From: Myxococcota bacterium
Lineage (GTDB): Bacteria; Myxococcota_A; UBA9160; UBA4427
NCBI GenBank assembly: GCA_029941885.1
Contig: JAPYTP010000004.1
Location: forward strand, 45,637 to 89,291
Direction of reading: 5' to 3'
Length of the DNA stretch: 43,655 bases
Shown here: in pieces, positions 17,353-25,313 of the stretch
Layout of the letters: each line of letters begins with the position of its first letter
Numbering within the stretch: position 1 is the first letter of the stretch
The notes under the pieces: model-generated
Told to the model about the DNA's origin: nothing
Database searches by the model: none
The model's input: only the letters and a program-made list of their open reading frames with translations
Program-made: the position numbers and the translations under genes

Positions 17353-19653
17353 GTGAACCTGACGCAGCCGACGCCCCTCTCTATTATCGGAGTAATGATG
17401 CCCAGCTACCCAGCCCCAGTCGCCAGCCCCGGGTCGATCGACCCCGAAATTCCGGAACCCGAAACCCCGCGGCGGCGGCGAACTCCCTCCGTGCTTCGTC
17501 GTGTCGCCTGCCTCGCGTTCGTCGCGTTTCTTGGGAACCCTGCCGTACCCACGGGGGCATTCGCGTTCTCGGCGCCAGAGCTGACATGTGCCCGCAGCTG
17601 GGACCTGATCCAAAGCCTGCTCAAACGGCACATCAGCTTCCGCGGTCTCGACACGGAACTCCGCGAACGCGCGGTCGGCGCCTATATCGAACGCATCGAC
17701 CCCTCGAAAACGCTCTTTCTCGGCAAGGAGATCAAGACGCTTCGCGGACAGTTGAAGGGCGTCTTCTTCGCCGTCCAGAATGGAGAATGTGAACTTCTCG
17801 ACAATATCCAAAGCGAACTGGTCGTGCGCTACGAGCGCATGCAGAAGGACGTCACCCGCTTCGTCTCGCGCGAGGACTACGCACTCGATACCGACGTGCG
17901 TCTGATCCTCGACCCCGATAAACGCGGCCATCCCAAGAACGACTCTGCACGCCAGCGACTCCTCAAACGCCTCGTTCACTTCCAGATGTCCAACTACCTG
18001 AGCAGCGACATGGAAGTCGACAAGGCGAAGGAAAAGCTGATCCATCGCTACGAACTCATGAGCAAGCGCGCCAGGGAACTCGAGCCGCGGGATACCTACG
18101 CGAATTTTCTGAACGCGTTCGCCGGCGCCCTGGATCCCCACTCGACCTACTACCCCCCTGAAGCGGTCGAAGACTTCGAGATCCAGATGAGCCTTTCTCT
18201 GGACGGGATCGGTGTCGCCCTGTCGTCGAAGGACGGCTACTCGATCGTCGAACGGATCATTCCGGGCGGAGCGACCGACAAGACGGATGCGCTCGACCCG
18301 GGGGACAAGATCATCGCCGTCGCCCAGGAAGACGAAGAGCCCGTCGATATCATCGACATGTCCCTCCGAGACGTCGTCTCGATGATTCGGGGCAAGCGAG
18401 GCACGACGGTCAAACTCACGATCCTGCGCAAGACGGATACGACCGAGCGCTTCGACGTCGCGATCCAGCGCGACAAGGTCACGATCGAAGACGCAGCAGC
18501 GACCCTCGATTTTCACGAGGTCGAGGTCGGTGGGGCGATCCGCAAGCTTGCGGTGCTCGATCTGCCCACGTTCTACGGTGATTCGGATCCGAGCAAGAGA
18601 CAAAGCGGTCGCGACGTGCGCGACCTGCTCCGAAAGGTTCGCGAGGCGAAGGCCGACGGTGTATTGCTCGACCTCTCTCGCAACGGCGGTGGCAAACTCG
18701 AGAGTTCCGTCCAGATCGCCGGCCTCTTCATTCGCGAAGGCGGCGTCGTAGCGGTGAAGAATGTCTTCTCGGAGGTCCAGATCCTCGAGGACAACGACGA
18801 AGAAATCGTCTATGACGGCCCCCTCGTGATCCTGACCTCCCGAATCACCGCATCGGCCTCGGAAATCGTCGCGGGTGCCATGAAGGATTACGGCCGCGCA
18901 GTCATCGTTGGCGACGACCACACCTTCGGCAAGGGAACCGTCCAGAGCTTCGTCCATCAGCCTGGGCGCCTCGGCGCCATCAAGGTCACGACGGCCATGT
19001 TCTTCCGGCCGGGCGGCGCATCGACCCAACACGAGGGTGTCGCCGCCGACATCGTGCTTCCGTCGCTCTTCGCGACCGACGATCTCGGCGAGCGCTACAC
19101 ACCCTATTCGCTGAAGAGCCAGATGATCGAACCCTTCCTGTCGATGCCGTCGAAAATCTCGAACAGCCTTTCCAGTCTCTCGGGGAGCGGCAAGACCTGG
19201 CAGAACCTGTCAGACGATGTCATGACCGAACTCCGAGGCCGCTCAACGGCACGCGTCGCCGAAGACGAAGAATTCATCGAGATCTCTGAGCAGCTGGCAA
19301 AATTTGAATTAGAGGACGATGTCATCCATCTCGCCGAGTTGATCCGCGAACGCAAAGAGAATAAAGCCGAGGATTTGGAAGAGACCGACAGCGAGACGGA
19401 GTCCGGCCCGGACGCCGCGGACGATCCGGCCTCGACCGAACAGGATCCTTCTCTCGAGAAGGGTGCAGATGAGGCGGCGACCGAAGAAGGGTCGGATTCG
19501 CACACTGAGAACGAGGACAGGGAGCTCACGCCGCAGCGCAAGGAAGCGCTGCTCATCCTGGCTGATCTCGTCGAACTTCAGGAGACCGCTCGTTCTACAT
19601 GGCACGCACCGCAATCGGCCTGGCGATCGGAATCGCATTCGTCTCAGCCGTAA
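17353..19653 (+). CDS. prc: S41 carboxy-terminal processing protease (Prc/Tsp type)
   Basis: A 766-residue exported serine protease. A long N-terminal region with an Arg-rich stretch and a hydrophobic core (residues 50-72) forms a signal sequence or anchor. A helical domain with the ALDPHSTYYPPE segment follows, then a PDZ domain (about 275-365, LSLDGIGVAL to GTTVKLTILR) and the S41 catalytic domain. The Ser501-Lys527 dyad lies in ITASASEI and FGKGTVQ, with spacing as in E. coli Prc plus one residue. After about residue 650 there is a Glu/Asp-rich tail of roughly 80 residues. The GTG at 17353 has GAGGAG six bases upstream. The 3' end overlaps the next gene. Confidence 0.92.
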   Translation: MNLTQPTPLSIIGVMMPSYPAPVASPGSIDPEIPEPETPRRRRTPSVLRRVACLAFVAFLGNPAVPTGAFAFSAPELTCARSWDLIQSLLKRHISFRGLDTELRERAVGAYIERIDPSKTLFLGKEIKTLRGQLKGVFFAVQNGECELLDNIQSELVVRYERMQKDVTRFVSREDYALDTDVRLILDPDKRGHPKNDSARQRLLKRLVHFQMSNYLSSDMEVDKAKEKLIHRYELMSKRARELEPRDTYANFLNAFAGALDPHSTYYPPEAVEDFEIQMSLSLDGIGVALSSKDGYSIVERIIPGGATDKTDALDPGDKIIAVAQEDEEPVDIIDMSLRDVVSMIRGKRGTTVKLTILRKTDTTERFDVAIQRDKVTIEDAAATLDFHEVEVGGAIRKLAVLDLPTFYGDSDPSKRQSGRDVRDLLRKVREAKADGVLLDLSRNGGGKLESSVQIAGLFIREGGVVAVKNVFSEVQILEDNDEEIVYDGPLVILTSRITASASEIVAGAMKDYGRAVIVGDDHTFGKGTVQSFVHQPGRLGAIKVTTAMFFRPGGASTQHEGVAADIVLPSLFATDDLGERYTPYSLKSQMIEPFLSMPSKISNSLSSLSGSGKTWQNLSDDVMTELRGRSTARVAEDEEFIEISEQLAKFELEDDVIHLAELIRERKENKAEDLEETDSETESGPDAADDPASTEQDPSLEKGADEAATEEGSDSHTENEDRELTPQRKEALLILADLVELQETARSTWHAPQSAWRSESHSSQP

Positions 19654-19862
19654 TCTGGTACGCCCTCGACACCACCCGCGTCGAGTGCGAAATCTGCGTC
19701 GAGTACAGGGGCCGATCGGCCTGCTCGATCTCGCTCGCGGCAGACGTCGAGACCGCGGAGATGCAGGCCCATAGCGGCGCCTGCTCTCAGGTGACGGGGG
19801 GCGTCACGGAAACCCTCGAATGTGATCGAATCGCGGGCACCGTCCGGCGCTGCAGCGAGTAA
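19599..19862 (+). CDS. Small exported or membrane-anchored Cys-rich protein (87 residues)
   Basis: An 87-residue protein with an N-terminal hydrophobic segment (residues 4-22) followed by a periplasmic-like domain. Six cysteines occur, in CEIC, GRSAC, GAC, ECDR and RRCSE contexts. I believe similar small proteins (CEIC-V-xYRG-xxAC pattern) occur as hypotheticals in deltaproteobacterial genomes, but no function is known to me. Its ATG lies 55 bases inside the end of the S41 protease gene in another frame, so the two are probably translationally coupled. It could be a partner or substrate of the protease. The even cysteine count suggests disulfides. Confidence 0.7.
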   Translation: MARTAIGLAIGIAFVSAVIWYALDTTRVECEICVEYRGRSACSISLAADVETAEMQAHSGACSQVTGGVTETLECDRIAGTVRRCSE

Positions 19863-19884
19863 TGGATCTCGCAACGCGGTCGCG

Positions 19885-19896
19885 CCGTCACGACGG
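19885..19896 (+). terminator. Possible weak terminator hairpin
   Basis: CCGT-CACG-ACGG followed by TTT lies between the convergent 87-residue protein gene and the VOC gene. The stem is only four base pairs and the T-run is short, so this is suggestive only. Confidence 0.3.
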
Positions 19897-19899
19897 TTT

Positions 19900-20307
19900 C
19901 TAGGCGTATTCCGTCAGCTCGACGACGACGCCGTCGGGCACGGCGACATACGCGTAGGTGAGTCCCGATTCCTCGCTCATCGGCTGACTCAGCATCCGAA
20001 CCCCCGCAGCCGACAATTCCGAGACCGCTTCGGAAACACTCGCGACACGAAGGCCGATATGAGCCACACCGAAGCCGTGGCTATAGGCGCCGTCCGCAGC
20101 CGGTGGTGGGAGTTCGGCGCCGAGCCCGGCAGGAAAGGCGCCGATCACCACGATCTGCCCACCCAGCGATAGAAAGATCCGGATATCTCCGTTGACATTC
20201 GAGTTTCGAAGCACGGATTTTGCCTCGAAGTGGCGCTCGAAGAATCGCGCCGACTCCTCCGGATCGGCGGAATAGATATGGATGTGGTCGAGTGATTCTA
20301 CGTGCAC
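19900..20307 (-). CDS. VOC-superfamily (glyoxalase-like) protein
   Basis: A single-domain vicinal-oxygen-chelate protein of about 135 residues. The paired beta-alpha-beta modules are visible: LDHIHIYSADPEESARFFERHF at the start and HIGLRVASVSEAVSELSAAGVR in the second half, ending with AYVAVPDGVVVELTEY. Candidate metal ligands are the His in DHIHI, the His in AHIGL and the Glu in VVELTEY, as in methylmalonyl-CoA epimerase or glyoxalase relatives. The GTG at 20307 has a purine-rich GAGAGGGGGG upstream; an ATG at 20382 would add 25 residues without similarity. It lies downstream of the SelW-like gene on the same strand and may be cotranscribed. Substrate unknown. Confidence 0.75.
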   Translation of the reverse strand: MHVESLDHIHIYSADPEESARFFERHFEAKSVLRNSNVNGDIRIFLSLGGQIVVIGAFPAGLGAELPPPAADGAYSHGFGVAHIGLRVASVSEAVSELSAAGVRMLSQPMSEESGLTYAYVAVPDGVVVELTEYA

Positions 20308-20454
20308 GGAACGAAGGCCCCCCTCTAGAGAATGAAATTGGGTGTCGATCGGTGAGATGATGCAGACCTTGGCCTGCGTCATCAGTGGCCGGCGATTCCG
20401 ACCTCCGCCGCGCAGGTCGCCTGCGGGCCCGATCTCGAATCGGAACGGAGAGGG

Positions 20455-20673
20455 CTAGGAGTCGAGCAGGCTGGCGATCTCACCAGGCTCGGGAAATCGT
20501 GCCACGTCTCCTTTCGAGAAGAGCTGTTTGCCGTCCACGGTGACGTCGAAGACCCCGCCGGCCCCCTCGATCAGGATCGATTCGGACCCGGTCAATTCCT
20601 TCAGCTCGGCCGCCAGACTGGAGGCCCTCGGAAGGTAATTTCACTGTCCGCAGTATTTGATTTCGATCTTCAT
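20455..20673 (-). CDS. selW: SelW/Rdx-family selenoprotein, Sec encoded by in-frame UGA
   Basis: On the minus strand, ATG at 20673 opens a frame with one in-frame TGA (20643-20641, codon 11) and then a TAG at 20457-20455. Read with selenocysteine at that TGA, it gives a complete 72-residue Rdx/SelW thioredoxin-like protein. The start reads KIEIKYCGQU (Cys8, Sec11, the CxxU redox motif), followed by NYLPRASSLAAEL, LIEGAGGVFDVTVDGKQLFSK and FPEPGEIASLL, all hallmarks of the family. GGGAG lies five bases upstream of the ATG. Cysteine homologues carry CxxC at the same place, so the TGA replaces a catalytic Cys codon exactly. A conventional caller would miss it or call a truncated frame. Electron donors and partners are unknown; the selenocysteine machinery is not in this window. 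Confidence 0.9.
20608..20626 (-). promoter_or_regulatory. Candidate bacterial SECIS hairpin of the SelW-like gene
   Basis: In the mRNA sense, GGCC-U-CCA-GUC-UGG-C-GGCC forms a hairpin: four GGCC/GGCC pairs, a U-C mismatch, three CCA/UGG pairs and a GUC loop. The loop G is the 23rd base after the UGA. Bacterial SECIS elements lie within the coding region just after the UGA, with a G in the first loop positions, and this fits that model. Folding was done by eye. Confidence 0.6.
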
Positions 20674-20970
20674 GCTCGCTCCCGTCCACCGGTCCCGACC
20701 CCCGACCCGTGCTGCGGGGGAGGATTGCCTTCGAATTGTACCCCAGCGGCATTCCGGGCCGAGACCACTGTCGACCCTGCCCACCTCCGGTTCGCCACGA
20801 CCCGGCGGCGGATGGATCGGCTCGAGATCCCCGCTGGGGAACCCATCCCCTCATCGCAAATCCAACCCTCATGCAGGAGCTCCGCATCTGTCGAAACACA
20901 ACTGGAGGGCGACCACCCGCCCTCCAACCCCACGTGCGCCCGGAGAGGTGTACTCGGAGCCGGTCTTCTG
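20674..20970. other. Divergent intergenic region, selW-like / HDOD
   Basis: About 300 bases between two divergent genes. The notable element is a perfect 9-bp inverted repeat, TGGAGGGCG-ACCACC-CGCCCTCCA (20903-20926), ending 44 bases before the HDOD start; it would form a very stable hairpin in that transcript's leader. A smaller TCCCC-GCT-GGGGA hairpin lies near 20829. No convincing gene or clear promoter boxes were found. Confidence 0.5.
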
Positions 20971-21825
20971 ATGAGCAATCGACTCGACAGCTATTTGAGT
21001 GCCTCGGAGGGCGACCTTCCCACGATGCCCGCGATCGCGGGACAGGTCGTTCAGGCCGTCGACAACCCCGATAGTTCGATTGACGATATCCGGAAGCTGA
21101 TCGACCAGGATGCCGCCATTGCGGCTCGCATCCTGAAGATCTCGAACTCGGCCCTGTACGGATTCCCGAGTGAGATCCAGAGTCTCTCCCACGCGATATC
21201 GCTGCTCGGGACCATGACAGTTCGCAACCTGGTTCTCGCCGCCTCGATGAAGGACACCTACAAGCGATTCGGACTCCTCGAGAAGCTCCTGTGGCAGCAT
21301 TCGTCACTCGCGGACCCGACAGCCGCCATGCTCGCCAAATACCGCGGCATCGCGGTAGATCCCGAGATCGCCTTCACTGCTGGGTTGATGCACCACACCG
21401 GAAAGACGGCCCTGGCGAACAGCCATCGCTCCGAATACGAAAACGTCATGATGACCGTCTACAACGAAGGTCGAAGTTTCACCGATGTCGAGAATGAGGT
21501 CTTCGGCTTCAGCCATGCAGAATTGGGCGCGGCGGTCGTTCAGCAATGGGGCCTCCCGGACGCCCTCGTTCTGACCATTCAGCACCACCATAATCCCGGG
21601 ATGCTCGCGGAACTCGATGAAGGGGTCGCTCGCATGTGCGCCCTGACCACGATCACCAGCCTCTGCCTGTCGAAGCTCGGTGTCGGCCGCTCGAAACCCC
21701 TCAAGGGCCTCAACCTGTGCGCCCAGCCCGCCTGGGCTTTCCTCGATCTGACGAAGGACGACGTCGACCCGATCCTCAATTCCTGCGCGGACCGGGTCAA
21801 GGACAGCCGCGACCTGACCTCATGA
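20971..21825 (+). CDS. HDOD-domain signalling protein with degenerate HD motif
   Basis: A 284-residue protein consisting mainly of an HDOD domain. LPTMPAIAGQVVQAVDNPDSSIDDI and ILKISNSALYG with SLSHAISLLGTMTVRNLVLA are the standard N-terminal signature. Where HD phosphohydrolases have HDxGK, this one has LMHHTGKTAL, so the metal-binding Asp is His. This agrees with the HDOD class, thought to act in signalling rather than hydrolysis. Such proteins often connect two-component or c-di-GMP signalling with motility or stress responses. The ATG at 20971 has GGAG about eleven bases upstream, and a strong hairpin lies in its leader. Confidence 0.85.
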   Translation: MSNRLDSYLSASEGDLPTMPAIAGQVVQAVDNPDSSIDDIRKLIDQDAAIAARILKISNSALYGFPSEIQSLSHAISLLGTMTVRNLVLAASMKDTYKRFGLLEKLLWQHSSLADPTAAMLAKYRGIAVDPEIAFTAGLMHHTGKTALANSHRSEYENVMMTVYNEGRSFTDVENEVFGFSHAELGAAVVQQWGLPDALVLTIQHHHNPGMLAELDEGVARMCALTTITSLCLSKLGVGRSKPLKGLNLCAQPAWAFLDLTKDDVDPILNSCADRVKDSRDLTS

Positions 21826-22072
21826 TGGGGCGGCACCCGAGCCGCTCGAAGTTCGTCTAGACCCCGAGTTCGGGCTCAACAGACGATTCCTGCTAGATTT
21901 CCGAAGAAGACAGGGCCTCCGGCCCGCGAATGTTCAAACGCTCAATTCCGCTCCGAGACTCGCTACCGTGGGCTGGCGCCGGTGATTCGACTCCTGCTCG
22001 ATCGCCGGATCCCCTGCGGATCGCTCGCGATCGAACACTGTGAGACCCGCGCCGGAGAAAATGGAGACAATG

Positions 22073-23005
22073 ATGGCCCTTGATGAAGCCGTTCGTCAGG
22101 AGATCACCGCAACGATCGAATCCAACGAGGTCGTCCTTTTCATGAAGGGCAACCGAGGCGCACCGCAATGCGGATTTTCTGCGACGGTCATCGGCATCCT
22201 CGATTCGATCCTCACCAACTATCACACCGTCGATGTTCTCTCGGCATCACATATTCGTGACGGCATCAAGGACTTCTCCTCGTGGCCCACGATTCCGCAG
22301 CTCTACGTCAAGGGCGAGTTCGTGGGTGGCTGCGACATCATTCAAGAGATGGTCGGATCGGGTGAACTCTACGAAGCACTCGGGCTCGAGCCCGTGGAAG
22401 TGGTCCAGCCGAAGATCGAGATCTCCGATTCTGCAGCGGGGGCACTCGCTCAAGCGGCGGCGGAACACGGCGGGACGGGACGTGAGCTTCATCTATCGGT
22501 CGACGCGACCTTCCAATCACACCTCTCGATCGCGCCGCGAACACCCGCGGACATCGAGGCGATCATTGACTCAGACATCGTACTCCTGCTCGATCCGCTC
22601 TCGGCCTCGCGCGCCGACGGCATCACGATCGATGTCGCCGACACGCCCAACGGCCAGGCCTTCAATGTCGACAATCCCAACGCCCCACGCGTGCAATCGA
22701 TGTCGGTCGAGGAACTCAAGGCGGCAATCGACTCCGGCGAAGCGATCCAACTGCTCGACGTTCGCACCCCCGAAGAACGCGCGATCGCGGCGATCCCGGG
22801 CGCGGTCCTGCTCAACGAAGGCGAGGCCGCGCGAATCGAATCACTCGACCGAGACGTGAAACTCGTCCTCCACTGCCATCATGGCGGTCGCTCTCAGCAG
22901 GCGGCGGAACAATTCGTCTCCCTCGGCTTTACGCAGGTCTTCAACGTCGTCGGCGGAATCGACGCCTGGAGCCAGGAAATCGATCCGGAAGTACCTCGCT
23001 ACTAA
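22073..23005 (+). CDS. Monothiol glutaredoxin (CGFS) - HesB-like - rhodanese fusion
   Basis: A 310-residue three-domain protein. Residues 1-105 are a Grx4-type monothiol glutaredoxin with APQCGFS (Cys33), WPTIPQLYVKGEFVGGCDI and EMVGSGEL; such proteins bind and deliver 2Fe-2S clusters with BolA. Residues about 118-205 match the HesB/IscA fold (ISDSAAGALAQ, GITIDVAD, AFNVDNPNAP) but lack the cluster-binding cysteines. The C-terminus is a rhodanese domain (LLDVRTPEERAIAAIPGA) with active-site LHCHHGGRS. The ATG at 22073 is chosen among three close ATGs because GGAG lies six bases upstream. The bolA gene follows after 47 bases. This points to iron-sulfur or sulfur trafficking. Confidence 0.88.
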   Translation: MALDEAVRQEITATIESNEVVLFMKGNRGAPQCGFSATVIGILDSILTNYHTVDVLSASHIRDGIKDFSSWPTIPQLYVKGEFVGGCDIIQEMVGSGELYEALGLEPVEVVQPKIEISDSAAGALAQAAAEHGGTGRELHLSVDATFQSHLSIAPRTPADIEAIIDSDIVLLLDPLSASRADGITIDVADTPNGQAFNVDNPNAPRVQSMSVEELKAAIDSGEAIQLLDVRTPEERAIAAIPGAVLLNEGEAARIESLDRDVKLVLHCHHGGRSQQAAEQFVSLGFTQVFNVVGGIDAWSQEIDPEVPRY

Positions 23006-23052
23006 GACCAAGACTTCCGGGCTCTACGCCGACGCGAAAGGCTCCCCCCTCC

Positions 23053-23789
<737 letters not shown>

Positions 23790-23791
23790 TT

Positions 23792-23805
23792 CCTTCGGAC
23801 GAAGG
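23792..23805 (+). terminator. Hairpin after glnB, possible terminator
   Basis: CCTTC-GGAC-GAAGG, a perfect 5-bp stem with a 4-base loop (6-bp palindromic arms if closed fully), starts three bases after the glnB TAG. No U-run follows, so it may act as an RNA 3' end or a Rho-assisted site rather than a classical terminator. Confidence 0.4.
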
Positions 23806-23908
23806 CACTCCGTCCCCAGCGCGAATCGATCGGAAACGACGACTCAATCATCGCCCTCCGCTACGGTCGTGACCGTGCGACGACCGCCAACCCCATTCGG
23901 AGACCAAC

Positions 23909-24298
23909 ATGCTCGCCACCGAACCCGTTTTCATGGATCTGACTCCCGAAATGAAGGAGCGACTCGATCGCTTCCGCGACGAGCACGAGGGAGACCCGGT
24001 CGGAAACGTCGGCGGACGGATCATTCTCGAAGACGACCGCGTGCGACTGTGGGAGCTCGTCCTCGAACCCGGTGAGGCGAGCGACTTGCATCGCCACGAA
24101 TTCGACTACTACCTGATCATCGAGGGGGGCGACCTGGTCGCCGGTGTATGCCCCAAGGAGAGCGGCATCGAATCCTTCGTGGGCGTCGTCCCGGAGGCGG
24201 GAAATACCGTGGCGATCCCGAAGGGCAACCTCGAATGGGCGTGGAACGTTGGGGAGAAGACCTACCGCGAATTCATCGTGGAACTCAAGAACAGCTGA
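23909..24298 (+). CDS. Small cupin-domain protein
   Basis: A 129-residue single-domain cupin. RVRLWELVLEPGEASDLHRHEFDYYLIIEGGDL forms cupin motif 1, with two His and a Glu as likely metal ligands, and AIPKGNLEWAWNVGEKTYREFIVEL forms motif 2, where the usual His is not obvious. Cupins range from dioxygenases and isomerases to sensors, so no substrate is assigned. The ATG at 23909 has GGAG seven bases upstream. The gene converges on the hydroxyacid dehydrogenase with a 19-base gap. Confidence 0.72.
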   Translation: MLATEPVFMDLTPEMKERLDRFRDEHEGDPVGNVGGRIILEDDRVRLWELVLEPGEASDLHRHEFDYYLIIEGGDLVAGVCPKESGIESFVGVVPEAGNTVAIPKGNLEWAWNVGEKTYREFIVELKNS

Positions 24299-24317
24299 GC
24301 CGTTCCGGGCGATCGAC

Positions 24318-25271
24318 TCAATACTGCTCGATCGGATCCACGAGATATTCGAGGGCCTCGTTTCGGCGATAGCGGCCGAGATTTTCGATGAAACGATCCA
24401 TCAGCCCCGCGTGCGATTTGGGCGAACTCCAGCTGATATGAGCGGAGAGCCTGACCTTCGGATGCGAAAAGAGCCAATGGCCTTCGGGCAGCGGTTCCGG
24501 CTCGACGCAATCGAGCGTCGCGAGGCCAACCTGCCCGGAATCCAGGGCACGGGCGAGGGCCTCCTGGTCGACGAGACCACCTCGGGCGATGTTCACGACA
24601 TGGGCGCCCGGCTTCATCAGGCCAAAGGTTTCTTCGTTCAGGAGGTGCCGCGTGGCGGGCGTCTCGGGAGCGGCGACGACGACGTGGTCGGCGTCGTGCA
24701 GGAGTTCTTCGAGACTTCCTACGATCTCGACTTCCGGGATCGGGCTCCTGGCCTCGCTGCGCCGCAGCGCTCTCACCTTCATGTCGAAGGGGAGACAGCG
24801 GCGCGCGATCGCCTGGGCGATTCCACCGAACCCGATGAGCGCGAGGTGCGCGCCTTCGAGCGTCCCGAGATCGGCGGTATTCCAACGAGCCGGAGGCTGC
24901 TTGATCCAGGTCTGCGGGAACTTCTTCTCAGCCGCCAGCAGGGCCGCGATCACCCACTCCGAGATCGCGGTCGCGCTGGCTCCGCGTGAGCACGACAGCG
25001 GGACGCCCTTCAACAATTCGAAGGGGAATCCGTTGACACCCGTCCCGTACGCGTGGACCCACTTCACGCCGCAGGCGAGCACGAAGGCCAGGTCCGGCGT
25101 GCCCCAGGGCAACGTCAAGAGAATTTCTGCCTCGAGATCAGGCGGGGGCGTCCCGCCCACGGAGAGCGACACGACGTCCACCTCGGGGAAAGCTGCACAC
25201 ACGGGTTCGAGCATCTCGACCGGCATGTGGGTCGCGATTCGCACTCTCTCGTCGGGAACCGGTTCGCTCAC
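24318..25271 (-). CDS. D-isomer-specific 2-hydroxyacid dehydrogenase family protein
   Basis: A 317-residue NAD(P)-dependent D-2-hydroxyacid dehydrogenase-like protein. The Rossmann motif is LIGFGGIAQAIARR near residue 145. The catalytic set is present: Arg in NIARGGLVD, Glu in CVEPEPLPEG and His in LSAHISWSS. Substrate specificity is not evident. I use the GTG at 25271 because AGGAG lies eight bases upstream; the GTG at 25289 would place the ribosome binding site inside the gene. It follows the acyl-CoA-synthetase-like gene by 42 bases on the same strand, suggesting a shared transcript and possibly a joint role in carboxylic acid metabolism. Confidence 0.85.
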   Translation of the reverse strand: MSEPVPDERVRIATHMPVEMLEPVCAAFPEVDVVSLSVGGTPPPDLEAEILLTLPWGTPDLAFVLACGVKWVHAYGTGVNGFPFELLKGVPLSCSRGASATAISEWVIAALLAAEKKFPQTWIKQPPARWNTADLGTLEGAHLALIGFGGIAQAIARRCLPFDMKVRALRRSEARSPIPEVEIVGSLEELLHDADHVVVAAPETPATRHLLNEETFGLMKPGAHVVNIARGGLVDQEALARALDSGQVGLATLDCVEPEPLPEGHWLFSHPKVRLSAHISWSSPKSHAGLMDRFIENLGRYRRNEALEYLVDPIEQY

Positions 25272-25313
25272 TCGTCGATCTCCTCGCACGCATTCCTGCG
25301 CGCATGCCTGGAC

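Noticed and set aside
17308..19032. 574-codon minus-strand frame
   Set aside because: Antisense to the S41 protease catalytic and PDZ domains, without family motifs.
21830..21845. GCGGC-6-GCCGC hairpin after the HDOD gene
   Set aside because: The short 5-bp stem has no U-run; too weak to list as a terminator.
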